DNA of 36,822 nucleotides, from positions 1-36,822 of the forward strand of contig CANJPT010000038.1 of the NCBI GenBank assembly GCA_947476195.1, in the 5' to 3' direction. This DNA comes from Lewinellaceae bacterium (GTDB taxonomy: Bacteria; Bacteroidota; Bacteroidia; Chitinophagales; Saprospiraceae). Of the stretch, positions 6,444-14,865 are shown one piece after another (position 1 is the first letter of the stretch; each line of letters opens with the position of its first letter). The notes below the pieces were generated by a model. It searched no databases and was not told the DNA's origin. It saw only the letters and a list, made by a program, of their open reading frames with translations. A program made the position numbers and the translations under genes.

Positions 6444-8576
6444 TTACACCTTTCCACCCTTGGCGGCAGCAATCACCGCTTCAGAAACGCTTGCAGGTGG
6501 AGGAGCGTAGTGGCTGAATTCCATAGTACTTGAAGCACGGCCGGAAGTAAGGGTTCGCAATTGTGTTACATAACCAAACATTTCAGAAAGGGGAACTTCT
6601 GCCTGGATTGCAACGGCGCCTCCCATACGACCTTCCTGGCCTTTTGGTAAGCCACGACGACGATTCAAGTCACCGATAACAGGACCAACATAATCTTCCG
6701 GTGTGATTACCTCCAGTTTCATGATAGGTTCCATGATCACAGGCTTTGTAGCAGGTGCTGCCGCGCGGAAACCTTCCTTGGCACACAATTCGAACGCGAT
6801 TGGCTTGGAGTCAACTGCGTGCATACCGCCGTCGAGTACTCTAACCTTCATCGAGTCAATGTTGTAACCGGCAAGGATTCCGTTGTTCATCATCTGATTG
6901 AAACCATCAGCAATCGGTTTCTGGTAGTTCTTGTCAATCGAGCCACCAACGATTCCCCATTCGAACTGGAGTTTCTTTTTGCCGCTTTTGAAGTCGTCAC
7001 TGTTGAGGAATTCCTCGTCGGCTGGTCCGAGTGTGAATTCCATATCGGCAAAAAGACCTGAACCACCTGTTTGCTTTTTCAAGCGCTCGCGGTGGGTAGT
7101 AGTCTTTGTCAAAGCCTCTTTATAGTTTACTTGTGGGGCACCTTGGTTGCATTCCACTTTGAATTCGCGACGTAAACGGTCCACGATAATTTCCAGGTGT
7201 AACTCACCCATGCCGCTGATAACGGTTTGGTTGGTGTCCTCATCATACTTTACACGGAAGGTTGGATCTTCCTCTGCAAGTTTGTTGAGTGCCATGCCCA
7301 TTTTGTCAAGGTCTTTTTGCGTTTTAGGCTCTACAGCCAAGCCAATTACCGGCTCAGGGAAAACCATACTTTCCAGTACGATCGGGTGATTCACATCGCA
7401 AAGCGTATCGCCTGTACGGATGTCTTTGAAACCTACCGCTGCTGCAATGTCGCCTGCTTCCACCGAATCGATCGGGTTTTGCTTGTTCGCGTGCATCTGA
7501 TACAAACGGCTGATACGCTCCTTGTCGCCCGTACGGGTATTTAGGACATAAGAACCTGCATCAAGTTTGCCGGCATATACCCGTATAAAGCATAAGCGGC
7601 CTACGAATGGGTCGGTTGCGATTTTGAACGCTAATGCGGTAAAAGGTTCCGTTACAGAAGGTTTTCTCGAAACTTCTTTCTCTGTTTTAGGGTCAATACC
7701 TGTTACAGATTCGATATCAATGGGGGCCGGGAGGAAGTAACAAGCTGCGTCGAGGCAAGCCTGTACGCCTTTGTTTTTAAAGGCCGAACCGCACATCACC
7801 GGAGTCATTTTTAAGTCGCAAACAGCTGCACGTACGGCTGCACGCATTTCTTCAACTGTAATGCTATCAGGATTGTCGAAGAATTTTTCGAGTAGTTGGT
7901 CATCATAAGAAGCAACTTCTTCGATGAGTAGTTGGCGAAGTTCATGCACCGTTTCTTTCAAATCCTCTGGCACAGGAATCTCCGTATAAGTCATGCCTTG
8001 GTCGTGTTCGTTCCAGATGACGGCCTTGCCTGTCACGAGATCTACCACGCCTTTGAAGTTGTGTTCTGAGCCGATAGGCACTTGAAGGGGAATCGCATTA
8101 GAGCCGAGTTTGGCTTTCATGTCTTTCACTACCATCATAAAGTCAGAGCCAGCACGGTCCATCTTGTTGACAAACGCGATACGTGGTACTTTATAGTTGT
8201 CGGCCAAACGCCAGTTGGTTTCGGATTGTGGTTCTACACCATCTACTGCCGAAAAGAGGAACACCAGTCCGTCGAGCACACGCAGCGAACGGTTCACCTC
8301 TACCGTGAAATCCACGTGACCAGGGGTGTCAATGATGTTGAAATCAAATAATTGCCCCTCTACTGTCCAGTGACATCTGGTAGCAGCTGAGGTAATGGTG
8401 ATGCCGCGCTCTTGCTCTTGCTCCATCCAGTCCATCGTAGCTGCACCTTCGTGCACCTCTCCGATTTTGTGGTTGACGCCTGTGTAGAAGAGTGCACGCT
8501 CGGTGAAAGTCGTTTTGCCCGCATCAATGTGGGCGGCGATACCAATATTCCGGGTAAACCGAAGGTCCGTTGCCAT
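6444..8576 (-). CDS. fusA: Elongation factor G
   Basis: 710 residues, full length. The GTPase motifs are all present: AHIDAGKTT (P-loop), [10 protein letters not shown] (switch I), DTPGHVDF (switch II), NKMDR and the GSA loop. The later domains carry the usual GMGELHLEI and the C-terminal [14 protein letters not shown] stretch. It catalyses ribosome translocation and, with RRF, recycling. It is the third gene of rpsL-rpsG-fusA, but the rpsG-fusA gap of 278 bp is long and contains a strong hairpin, so fusA may have its own start. Immediately downstream is a terminator and then an unrelated SDR gene, not rpsJ. Confidence 0.98.
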   Translation of the reverse strand: MATDLRFTRNIGIAAHIDAGKTTFTERALFYTGVNHKIGEVHEGAATMDWMEQEQERGITITSAATRCHWTVEGQLFDFNIIDTPGHVDFTVEVNRSLRVLDGLVFLFSAVDGVEPQSETNWRLADNYKVPRIAFVNKMDRAGSDFMMVVKDMKAKLGSNAIPLQVPIGSEHNFKGVVDLVTGKAVIWNEHDQGMTYTEIPVPEDLKETVHELRQLLIEEVASYDDQLLEKFFDNPDSITVEEMRAAVRAAVCDLKMTPVMCGSAFKNKGVQACLDAACYFLPAPIDIESVTGIDPKTEKEVSRKPSVTEPFTALAFKIATDPFVGRLCFIRVYAGKLDAGSYVLNTRTGDKERISRLYQMHANKQNPIDSVEAGDIAAAVGFKDIRTGDTLCDVNHPIVLESMVFPEPVIGLAVEPKTQKDLDKMGMALNKLAEEDPTFRVKYDEDTNQTVISGMGELHLEIIVDRLRREFKVECNQGAPQVNYKEALTKTTTHRERLKKQTGGSGLFADMEFTLGPADEEFLNSDDFKSGKKKLQFEWGIVGGSIDKNYQKPIADGFNQMMNNGILAGYNIDSMKVRVLDGGMHAVDSKPIAFELCAKEGFRAAAPATKPVIMEPIMKLEVITPEDYVGPVIGDLNRRRGLPKGQEGRMGGAVAIQAEVPLSEMFGYVTQLRTLTSGRASSTMEFSHYAPPPASVSEAVIAAAKGGKV

Positions 8577-8766
8577 GACTTATTCTTATTGAGTAAGTGA
8601 GAGAATGTGTGAATGTGTGAAACGGGGAGCAAAAACAAGTATTCAGAACAAAGTATTGTAAAGAGGCAAACTGCTTCTTATATCCTGAATGTTAATTTTG
8701 AGTAACCCTGTTGATTTCTAAGAAAATTTTGAAAAGTAAATATGACGATTCGTTTTCAAAACCTCT

Positions 8767-8833
8767 AAAAATACCGATACCGCCGAAAATTGCCTTCCCA
8801 AACACTATGTTGGGAGCTGCAATCTTCGGCGGT
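8767..8833 (-). terminator. Strong two-part hairpin with U5 between rpsG and fusA
   Basis: On the minus strand an outer 15-bp stem (8833-8819 with 8793-8779, one mismatch) encloses a second stem CCCAA/TTGGG (8797-8801 with 8810-8814). After a short spacer comes TTTTT (8771-8767). It starts 21 bp past the rpsG stop and could be a partial terminator or attenuator that lowers transcription into fusA. The 12-nt separation of hairpin and T run makes it weaker than a classic terminator. Confidence 0.6.
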
Positions 8834-8854
8834 AGGACGGTTATTTAGCCTTGC

Positions 8855-9325
8855 TTAACGTCCACGGAAGTGAGCAAAAGCGCGGTTCGCTTCAGCCATT
8901 TTGTGTACATCTTCACGCTTTTTTACTGCATTGCCTTCGCCTTTAGCGGCGGCCATGACTTCAGCAGCGAGTTTTTCGGCCATGCCTTTGCCACTGCGGG
9001 CGCGAGCATATTTAATCATCCACTTGATTCCAATGGAAACCTTGCGGTTGGCAGGGAGTTCCGTAGGGATTTGGAAAGTAGAACCGCCTACACGGCGGCT
9101 ACGAACTTCCACTTGTGGCATAACGTTGTTGAGCGCCTTTTTCCAGAGCTGCAACTCGTCCTCGTTGGTGCGGCCTTTTACGATGTCTAATGCATCATAA
9201 AAAATGCCAAATGCAACGCTCTTCTTGCCGTCCCACATGAGGTTATTTACGAAACGTGTTACCATCGTGTCGTTATAACGCGGGTCTGCGGCCAATACTC
9301 GAGGTTTCGGTTTGTGCTTACGCAT
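8855..9325 (-). CDS. rpsG: 30S ribosomal protein S7
   Basis: 156 residues with the conserved start MRKHKPKPR, then [27 protein letters not shown] and the C-terminal [19 protein letters not shown], all typical of S7. It binds the 3' major domain of 16S rRNA and starts assembly of the small-subunit head. In Escherichia coli S7 also represses its operon by binding the rpsL-rpsG gap; here that gap holds two interleaved inverted repeats (9340-9413). Second gene of the str operon. Confidence 0.98.
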   Translation of the reverse strand: MRKHKPKPRVLAADPRYNDTMVTRFVNNLMWDGKKSVAFGIFYDALDIVKGRTNEDELQLWKKALNNVMPQVEVRSRRVGGSTFQIPTELPANRKVSIGIKWMIKYARARSGKGMAEKLAAEVMAAAKGEGNAVKKREDVHKMAEANRAFAHFRGR

Positions 9326-9339
9326 TGTTAAATTTAATA

Positions 9340-9413
9340 AATGTGGTCAATGTGAAAATATAGTCAATGCGATGAAGGGGCCTAATTGACCACATTATCA
9401 GATTGACTATATT
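9340..9413 (-). repeat. Two interleaved inverted repeats (possible pseudoknot) between rpsL and rpsG
   Basis: AATGTGGTCAA (9340-9350) pairs with TTGACCACATT (9386-9396), and AATATAGTCAAT (9357-9368) pairs with ATTGACTATATT (9402-9413). The arms alternate A-B-A'-B', so both stems can form together only as a pseudoknot, or they compete. It fills the 92-nt leader before rpsG. It could be the S7 autoregulatory site or a member of the interspersed repeat seen at 31841-31880, which shares the word AATGTGGTCAATGTGA. Confidence 0.7.
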
Positions 9414-9417
9414 GATT

Positions 9418-9792
9418 TTATTTCTTTGGACGCTTAGTGCCGTATTTCGAACGGCTCTTGCTGCGCTTTTGTACGCCAGCTGTGTCGAGCGCACCACGAA
9501 CGATGGTGTAACGCACACCCGGAAGGTCTTTTACACGACCACCACGCACGAGCACAATTGAGTGCTCTTGCAGGTTGTGGCCCTCACCAGGGATGTAACA
9601 GATGACCTCAAAGCCGTTTACAAGACGTACTTTCGCTACCTTACGCAGGGCGGAGTTCGGCTTCTTTGGCGTAGTGGTGTACACACGTGTACACACGCCG
9701 CGCTTTTGCGGGCTGGAGTTGAGGGCGCGGCTCTTGCTGGCGTATTCAACCTTTTCGCGGCTTTTGCGCACTAGTTGATTAATGGTTGGCAT
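9418..9792 (-). CDS. rpsL: 30S ribosomal protein S12
   Basis: 124 residues, complete and canonical: [12 protein letters not shown] at the start, [14 protein letters not shown] at 39-52 and [14 protein letters not shown] at 84-97. K43 and K88, the residues most often altered in streptomycin resistance, are unchanged, as is P91. S12 sits at the decoding centre. It is the first gene of rpsL-rpsG-fusA, with a promoter at 9879-9910 and a predicted leader of about 80 nt. Confidence 0.98.
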   Translation of the reverse strand: MPTINQLVRKSREKVEYASKSRALNSSPQKRGVCTRVYTTTPKKPNSALRKVAKVRLVNGFEVICYIPGEGHNLQEHSIVLVRGGRVKDLPGVRYTIVRGALDTAGVQKRSKSRSKYGTKRPKK

Positions 9793-9878
9793 ACCGTTAT
9801 TCTTGCTAAAATTTTTATAACTCGTTCAAAATCAATGGAGAAAGCGGAATAATTCACTCCTTTTTCCCAAAACGGTGG

Positions 9879-9910
9879 CAAAGGTAGTTCTACTTAGGTC
9901 TATTTTCCAA
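9879..9910 (-). promoter_or_regulatory. Promoter of the str operon (TTGG-N20-TACCTTTG)
   Basis: On the minus strand the -7 box TACCTTTG (9886-9879) is preceded at 20 nt by TTGG (9910-9907), close to the TTTG -33 consensus. It lies in the 156-bp gap between rpsL and the upstream SprB-repeat gene. Confidence 0.75.
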
Positions 9911-9948
9911 GTAAGAATCAAAGTATTATGTGTGAATTGTTTGGTTTT

Positions 9949-12693
9949 TTATCGAATCACCGTCACATCACCCTCAAACTGCAATTCTGCGCCATCTATA
10001 AAGCCTACCAGTGCATACCAGGCAAATACCCCTTCTACTTTCTGTCCTTTCGCTGTTCCATCCCAACCGAAGTTTGGTTCATTCAACTCAAAGTCTCTAT
10101 TTTCATAAATTAAGCTTCCCCAGCGATCATAAATGCGTAGGAGGGAAATTTGCGCAGCAGCCGGACCGCCAAAACCAGTAAAGTGGTCGTTTGGATAAGG
10201 CTTGTCGGGCGCAAAAATGTTAGGAAAATAAATTGGCCGGTCTTTTTTGACTTTAATCTTAATCGTGTCAAAAGCCATACAGCCATCTTCGTCGGTTATC
10301 TTGACGATATACGTAATGTTGTTTATGGCGGTAGCCGTTGGTTCAGCAATATTGGTTTCGTTCAGTCCAATGCCCGGCGACCACTCAAAAGTGACCGGGC
10401 GGCCAAATGGTGCCGTCAAGGTACTGATGTCAACCATGAAGCCAAGGTCGAGCGTCGTGTCAGGAGGTAGAGCCACCACAATGAGTGGAGGTGGCTGAAT
10501 AATGGTTGCCAAAACAGAATCCTGACAACCGTAAGCGTCTTTGACTTTCACCCAATAATCGCCCGCCAATAAATTCTTTAAAGTATCTGATAGGAAATAC
10601 GTGATACCGTCAGGGCTGAAAGTATAAAGCGGCCTTCCGCCTATTCCTTCCACTCGAATTTCACCCTCAGGGGTTCCATTGCAAATGAGATCCACTACAT
10701 TGATCAGATTTATCGCTACATCTGGTGGCTCAGTAATGAAAACACCGCCTGTAGCAATGCATTCATTACGATCTGAAACGGTTACGTCATATTGGCCAGG
10801 GGGCAAATTGGATATGGTATGCGTGGTGGCTCCTGTGGACCATCGATATGTATAAAGGCCTGTTCCGCCAGATGGAAAGGCCTCCGCTTTTCCATTATTG
10901 GCTCCAAAACAGGATATGTCTACGGTATCAATCAATAATTCGAGCAAAGGGTTATCCGTCACAGTGACGGCAAAAGTCCCTTCACAGAGTACCGCATCGA
11001 TCGCGTGAATCGTATAAACTCCTGCTGAAAAACCTCCTTGCGTGTTATTAGGGATAAAACCGCTGCCCCAATCGAACTGGACCAGGGGTTTGCCATTGGT
11101 TACATTTAGGGTGATTATTCCATTGGAATCTCCAAAGCAGAGGGGTGCTGTTACGCTGGCATCTGCTGTCAGGATCCGTTCGTCTACCTGAATGCCCAGG
11201 TCTGTCTGACAGTTATTAAAATCTACAATAGCGAGTGTGTAAAAACCCACACCAAGGTTATTCAAGGTGCTTTGGGTGGTAAAAGGTCCATTGTTCCAGC
11301 TAAATAAATACGGTGGGGTACCGCTTGTAATGTTGTTGATGGTTATTTGACCATTCGCGGTGCCATTGCAGTCGGGCGCAGCAATGAGCGTGTCTACGTG
11401 TACGTCCGGGTAAATTAATACAGATTGAATTTCCGTGACTTTGCAACCCAGATCTGTTTCCAGCGTAAGGACTACCGGGTGAACACCTGGGGTGTTGAAC
11501 GCTACCGTATGCGGGCCGGGACCCGTTGCGATTTGTGGCACTACATCTGTACCAAAGCTCCAATTCCAGGAAGTGATTGCTCCAAGGGCAAAGGTGGAAG
11601 CATCGACTACCTGTACAGGAGTGCCGAGACAAACGGCATCAGGAATCGTTTCAAATTTCGCTTCGGGACCGAGAAATTCGCCGGTGCCCCCAAATTCGAT
11701 CGAAAAACCGTTGCCTGTGGCAGAAAAGTTATTGACCACCAACGCGTAAGTTTCACCCTGAATCATATCTAATGGCTTGAGCCAGGCATCGTCACCGGGG
11801 TCGGAGCAGCCCGCATCTTCACTGACATCAGGATCACCTGAGCGCATGCCAGTAGGCCCAAGGCAAGCGGCGGAGTTGACGTTGTTGCTTTGCCCGGAGG
11901 CCATGCATCGTTCGACTACCTTGTCATTACAATTTCCGATGCCATTGGGCATGCGATAAATAATAAAATCAAGATCGTCCGGGCCATTTAAAGGCGTGAG
12001 CGTCATGACCAAGGTGCCAGATTTTGCACAGGTCCAGACAAACCAAGTAGAGTTGGATTCAAAAATGCCGGGCACCCCGTTGTTAAAGCAGGCAGCATCT
12101 TGTAATTCCAGGTTATTTAATCCTGCACCCGTAACATATTGCACCACAAAAGGTGATTTATCGCACAATATGGAGGAAGTTGGACAGTCAGAAGTTGGCT
12201 CAACTGGCGGATTGTAGTTGTTGATACAGATTTGGAAGGTTCCTTGCTGTCCGCCGGCTCCCTGCACCCGAATCAGATAGGTAGATCCTACAAAAAGGCC
12301 TCCTTTGTAGGCTTCAGCGATATTATTGCTGCCGCTGGATGCGTCACACACCAATTCATTGATGACCCCGCCGCAGGTTCCAAAATAAAGGGTCACTTGC
12401 GGGTCTTGTAGCGTCCCTCCTGGAGCTTGTGCGGTAGCGCCACGGACAGTAATCGTCATGTCAGTCGCCAGAGGCGTATAGGTGAACCATACGTCCCCTT
12501 CCACCGAGCCAAAACAACCTGGAGTGCCGTAAGTCGAGGGAGTTGCACCTAGATTGGTATAGGCAGCAACGGGGCTACAAAAAGTCAATTGGGTGGGAAT
12601 GACGATCGGGGAGGAACATTCGTCGTTGCTTGGTTGTGCAAATGACCTTGCTACGCAAAGCAGAATGGCAAAAAATAAAGTATATTTTCTCAT
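9949..12693 (-). CDS. Secreted PKD/SprB-repeat protein with gliding-motility C-terminal sorting domain
   Basis: 914 residues. A Sec signal peptide (1-19, cut after SFA) is followed by two related cysteine-rich beta modules (about 25-160 and 170-340, with DVWFTYTP and STWFVWTC, resembling pre-peptidase or CUB-like sandwiches). A PKD domain with SWNWSFG spans about 345-430. Four SprB-type repeats (about 433-505, 510-585, 586-660 and 662-738) each carry C-x-G...G.....GG-xx-Y. A further Ig-like segment precedes the type B sorting domain (about 825-914: YFPNIFAPD, RIYDRWG, WDGTAKGQ, GDVTVIR). Such proteins leave by type IX secretion and act as surface adhesins or extracellular matrix; SprB itself serves gliding. 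The ligand is unknown. Monocistronic, with a -7 element about 100 nt upstream. Confidence 0.9.
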   Translation of the reverse strand: MRKYTLFFAILLCVARSFAQPSNDECSSPIVIPTQLTFCSPVAAYTNLGATPSTYGTPGCFGSVEGDVWFTYTPLATDMTITVRGATAQAPGGTLQDPQVTLYFGTCGGVINELVCDASSGSNNIAEAYKGGLFVGSTYLIRVQGAGGQQGTFQICINNYNPPVEPTSDCPTSSILCDKSPFVVQYVTGAGLNNLELQDAACFNNGVPGIFESNSTWFVWTCAKSGTLVMTLTPLNGPDDLDFIIYRMPNGIGNCNDKVVERCMASGQSNNVNSAACLGPTGMRSGDPDVSEDAGCSDPGDDAWLKPLDMIQGETYALVVNNFSATGNGFSIEFGGTGEFLGPEAKFETIPDAVCLGTPVQVVDASTFALGAITSWNWSFGTDVVPQIATGPGPHTVAFNTPGVHPVVLTLETDLGCKVTEIQSVLIYPDVHVDTLIAAPDCNGTANGQITINNITSGTPPYLFSWNNGPFTTQSTLNNLGVGFYTLAIVDFNNCQTDLGIQVDERILTADASVTAPLCFGDSNGIITLNVTNGKPLVQFDWGSGFIPNNTQGGFSAGVYTIHAIDAVLCEGTFAVTVTDNPLLELLIDTVDISCFGANNGKAEAFPSGGTGLYTYRWSTGATTHTISNLPPGQYDVTVSDRNECIATGGVFITEPPDVAINLINVVDLICNGTPEGEIRVEGIGGRPLYTFSPDGITYFLSDTLKNLLAGDYWVKVKDAYGCQDSVLATIIQPPPLIVVALPPDTTLDLGFMVDISTLTAPFGRPVTFEWSPGIGLNETNIAEPTATAINNITYIVKITDEDGCMAFDTIKIKVKKDRPIYFPNIFAPDKPYPNDHFTGFGGPAAAQISLLRIYDRWGSLIYENRDFELNEPNFGWDGTAKGQKVEGVFAWYALVGFIDGAELQFEGDVTVIR

Positions 12694-12796
12694 CGTATGC
12701 TGATATTCGATTTATTTACAATCTGCTGACCTGCCGTGCGGAAGTCAGGCCGCCAAGGTTATGGCAAGTTATTCAGTCGGTTTACAAACCATGACG

Positions 12797-12804
12797 CAAA
12801 GATA
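12797..12804 (-). promoter_or_regulatory. Candidate -7 element TATCTTTG for the SprB-repeat gene
   Basis: A perfect TAnnTTTG on the minus strand, 103 nt before the start codon at 12693. No clear -33 box is seen at normal distance. Confidence 0.5.
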
Positions 12805-12935
12805 ACCTGCTTTGTTGGCTGACCGGTTTGTGAAAGTTTTCTTAATATGCTGATATCCAACCGAAATGCCTCAAAACGATTTAAAAACTTCAAGAATGCA
12901 TAAAATTAGCGAAATAAGCTTCGCTGGAGTTTATC

Positions 12936-12943
12936 TACTTTTG
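12936..12943 (+). promoter_or_regulatory. -7 element TACTTTTG directly before pssA (leaderless start predicted)
   Basis: TACTTTTG ends 6 nt before the ATG at 12950 (spacer CCCCTG). In this phylum transcription starts a few nucleotides after the -7 box, so the mRNA should begin at or within a base or two of the start codon. It also argues against the longer in-frame start at 12866. No clear -33 box. Confidence 0.6.
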
Positions 12944-12949
12944 CCCCTG

Positions 12950-13684
12950 ATGAAACATCTACCCAATGCGCTCACGCTCGCCAACCTGTTTTGTGGCTGT
13001 TGCGCTTTGCTCTATACTTTATATTGGCAGCCCGAAATCGCAGTAATGTTTACTGTTGGATCCTTCTTTTTCGATTACCTGGACGGGATGGTCGCAAGGG
13101 CCTTACATATCAGTTCGCCCATGGGCAAAGAACTCGATTCGCTGGCTGACGTAGTGAGTTTTGGGGTAGTGCCAGGGGCTATGTTGTTTCAATTGTTGTC
13201 CTCATCCGTTTGTGGGAATTTATGGACAGCCTTTTCACCCGCCAGTATTCAACCTCAAATTTGCCTGGCAGCTTTGCCCGCCTTTGTACTATCCGCCTTT
13301 TCGGGGCTTCGGTTAGCGAAGTTTAATTTAGATGCCAGGCAAGCCAATTATTTCATCGGGCTTTCAACGCCGGCTTGTACGGTATTTGTACTCGGACTGT
13401 TTTTTGCGGCGCATTACGATCGATTTGGATTGAAAACAGTCATAGAAAATCAGTGGTTTTTATACACACTTATCCTGGTGCTTTCCTGGCTTTTAATGAG
13501 TGAAATTCCGATGTTTGGGATGAAGATCAAACGACTTGATTGGAAGAGTAACGTGTTCTTTCTGGTTCTTTTGGCCCTATTTGCGGTGTTGATTATTGTA
13601 TTGAAAGAACTCGCTTTGTCGGCCATTATTGTTTGTTATATCGTATTTTCGGTCATTTTTAAGAACAAAATCACCACTACTTGA
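12950..13684 (+). CDS. pssA: CDP-diacylglycerol-serine O-phosphatidyltransferase
   Basis: 244 residues from the ATG at 12950 (MKHLPNALTLANLFCG, the usual family start). An in-frame ATG at 12866 lies upstream of the promoter element and would add an unusual N-terminus. The CDP-alcohol phosphotransferase signature DGx2ARx8Gx3Dx3D is complete: D45, G46, A49, R50, G59, D63 and D67. About six to eight membrane helices are visible. It makes phosphatidylserine from CDP-diacylglycerol and serine, the precursor of phosphatidylethanolamine. purS begins 11 bp after the stop and probably shares the transcript. Confidence 0.92.
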   Translation: MKHLPNALTLANLFCGCCALLYTLYWQPEIAVMFTVGSFFFDYLDGMVARALHISSPMGKELDSLADVVSFGVVPGAMLFQLLSSSVCGNLWTAFSPASIQPQICLAALPAFVLSAFSGLRLAKFNLDARQANYFIGLSTPACTVFVLGLFFAAHYDRFGLKTVIENQWFLYTLILVLSWLLMSEIPMFGMKIKRLDWKSNVFFLVLLALFAVLIIVLKELALSAIIVCYIVFSVIFKNKITTT

Positions 13685-13695
13685 ATCAAAATATT

Positions 13696-13947
13696 ATGAA
13701 TTTTATTGCTGAAATCGACATCATGCCTCACAAAGAACTGCTTGATCCCCAAGGTAAAGCAGTCGTGAATAATATGAAACACCTGGATCTGTCTGGTATT
13801 CAGGATGTGCGAATTGGTCGTCACGTGTATATGGCCCTGGAAGCAAACTCTGAAGCTGAAGCGCGTGAGAAAGTCGACATCGCCTGCAAGAAATTACTGG
13901 CGAATTTAATCATGGAGACTTATTCGTTTTCATTGAAATCAGTTTAA
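13696..13947 (+). CDS. purS: Phosphoribosylformylglycinamidine synthase subunit PurS
   Basis: 83 residues, the usual size. The ATG at 13696 gives MNFIAEIDIMPHKELLDPQG, very close to other PurS proteins; an in-frame TTG five codons earlier is not needed. PurS is the small subunit bridging PurL and PurQ in the fourth step of purine synthesis; neither partner is in this window. It sits 11 bp after pssA and is followed by a hairpin (13966-14013) and then rsmI. Confidence 0.93.
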   Translation: MNFIAEIDIMPHKELLDPQGKAVVNNMKHLDLSGIQDVRIGRHVYMALEANSEAEAREKVDIACKKLLANLIMETYSFSLKSV

Positions 13948-13965
13948 ATCTTCTGGATTTTAGGC

Positions 13966-14013
13966 TTTGGATATTGGACTTGTACTTTTTAGTCCTAAAG
14001 TCTAATATCCAAA
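13966..14013. repeat. Inverted repeat with GGATATT/AATATCC words between purS and rsmI
   Basis: TTTGGATATTGGACTT (13966-13981) pairs with AAGTCTAATATCCAAA (13998-14013), 15 of 16 positions. A tandem AATATCCAAATATCC overlaps the right arm. It lacks a T run, and shares its words with the 34-bp inverted repeat at 14709-14859. Confidence 0.75.
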
Positions 14014-14041
14014 TATCCAATTGTCTAAAGTTCTCTATAGC

Positions 14042-14704
14042 ATGCTCTACATCGTCCCAACACCAATTGGCAACCTAGAAGACATCACGCTCCGAGCCAT
14101 TCGGGTGCTGAAGGAAGTGACTGTCGTGCTGGCAGAGGATACCCGAACCAGCCGCCGACTGCTCGATCATTATGAGATTAAAACACATCTCAGGGCTTTT
14201 CATGCTCATAATGAACATGCAAAAGTAGAATATGTAGTGGATGAACTGGCCTCGGGTGTAACCATGGCACTTATCTCTGATGCCGGCACTCCGGGGATTT
14301 CTGATCCGGGATTTTTGCTAGCCAGAGCTTGCCATCGCAGAGGTATTCGGGTGGAATGTCTTCCGGGTGCTACGGCATTTGTGCCGGCGCTTGTTGCCAG
14401 CGGCCTGCCTTGTGACACCTTCCATTTTGAAGGTTTTCTGCCGCATAAAAAAGGCCGACTAACACGGCTGAAATACCTCTCTGTGCTGCCACACACCTTT
14501 GTGCTTTATGAATCGCCGTTTCGATTGGTAAAATGCCTGGAAGAACTCATTTTGCATTGCGGCGCAGACCGACAGGCTTGTGTAGCCAGGGAATTGAGTA
14601 AAAAATTTGAAGAAGTTAAAACGGCAGCGCTTTCAGAATTGCTCGTACATTATACCTCAAAAGAGGTGAAGGGGGAGATCGTGGTGGTGGTAGGCGGGAG
14701 GTGA
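14042..14704 (+). CDS. rsmI: 16S rRNA (cytidine-1402-2'-O)-methyltransferase
   Basis: 220 residues from the ATG at 14042 (MLYIVPTPIGNLEDIT); an in-frame TTG at 14021 falls inside the repeat region and is less likely. Conserved tetrapyrrole-methylase-fold motifs are AEDTRTSRRLL, SDAGTPGISDPG and PGATAFVPALVASGLP, followed by FHFEGFLPHKKGR. The enzyme adds a 2'-O-methyl to C1402 of 16S rRNA, tuning the P site. It is slightly shorter than E. coli RsmI, which has an extra C-terminal part. Plus strand, convergent with sbcC. Confidence 0.95.
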   Translation: MLYIVPTPIGNLEDITLRAIRVLKEVTVVLAEDTRTSRRLLDHYEIKTHLRAFHAHNEHAKVEYVVDELASGVTMALISDAGTPGISDPGFLLARACHRRGIRVECLPGATAFVPALVASGLPCDTFHFEGFLPHKKGRLTRLKYLSVLPHTFVLYESPFRLVKCLEELILHCGADRQACVARELSKKFEEVKTAALSELLVHYTSKEVKGEIVVVVGGR

Positions 14705-14708
14705 AATA

Positions 14709-14859
14709 TCCAATATCCAACAAGGAATTTCCAATGTCCAAGTATGGCTTCGCGCATTACATTCATCATTGGCGAAATACTAATTCAGGCGAATCAGGAG
14801 CTGTAAATCTTAGAGCAGCGCCCTCCTTGGACATTGGAAAATCCTTGTTGGATATTGGA
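14709..14859. repeat. 34-bp near-perfect inverted repeat with 7-nt periodicity
   Basis: 14709-14742 pairs with 14826-14859, 33 of 34 positions, around an 83-bp spacer. Each arm is built of 7-nt steps: AATATCC, AATATCC, AACAAGG, AATTTCC, AATGTCC. It fills the gap between the convergent genes rsmI and sbcC, ending 7 bp before the sbcC stop. I see no flanking target duplication and no ORF that could be a transposase. It may terminate both transcripts or be a non-autonomous mobile repeat. Confidence 0.8.
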
Positions 14860-14865
14860 CACTTC

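Noticed and set aside
8597-8622. Tandem GAATGTGTGAATGTGTGA before fusA as a regulatory repeat
   Set aside because: Only two 8-bp units, with no pairing partner or known binding site; too short to support a call.
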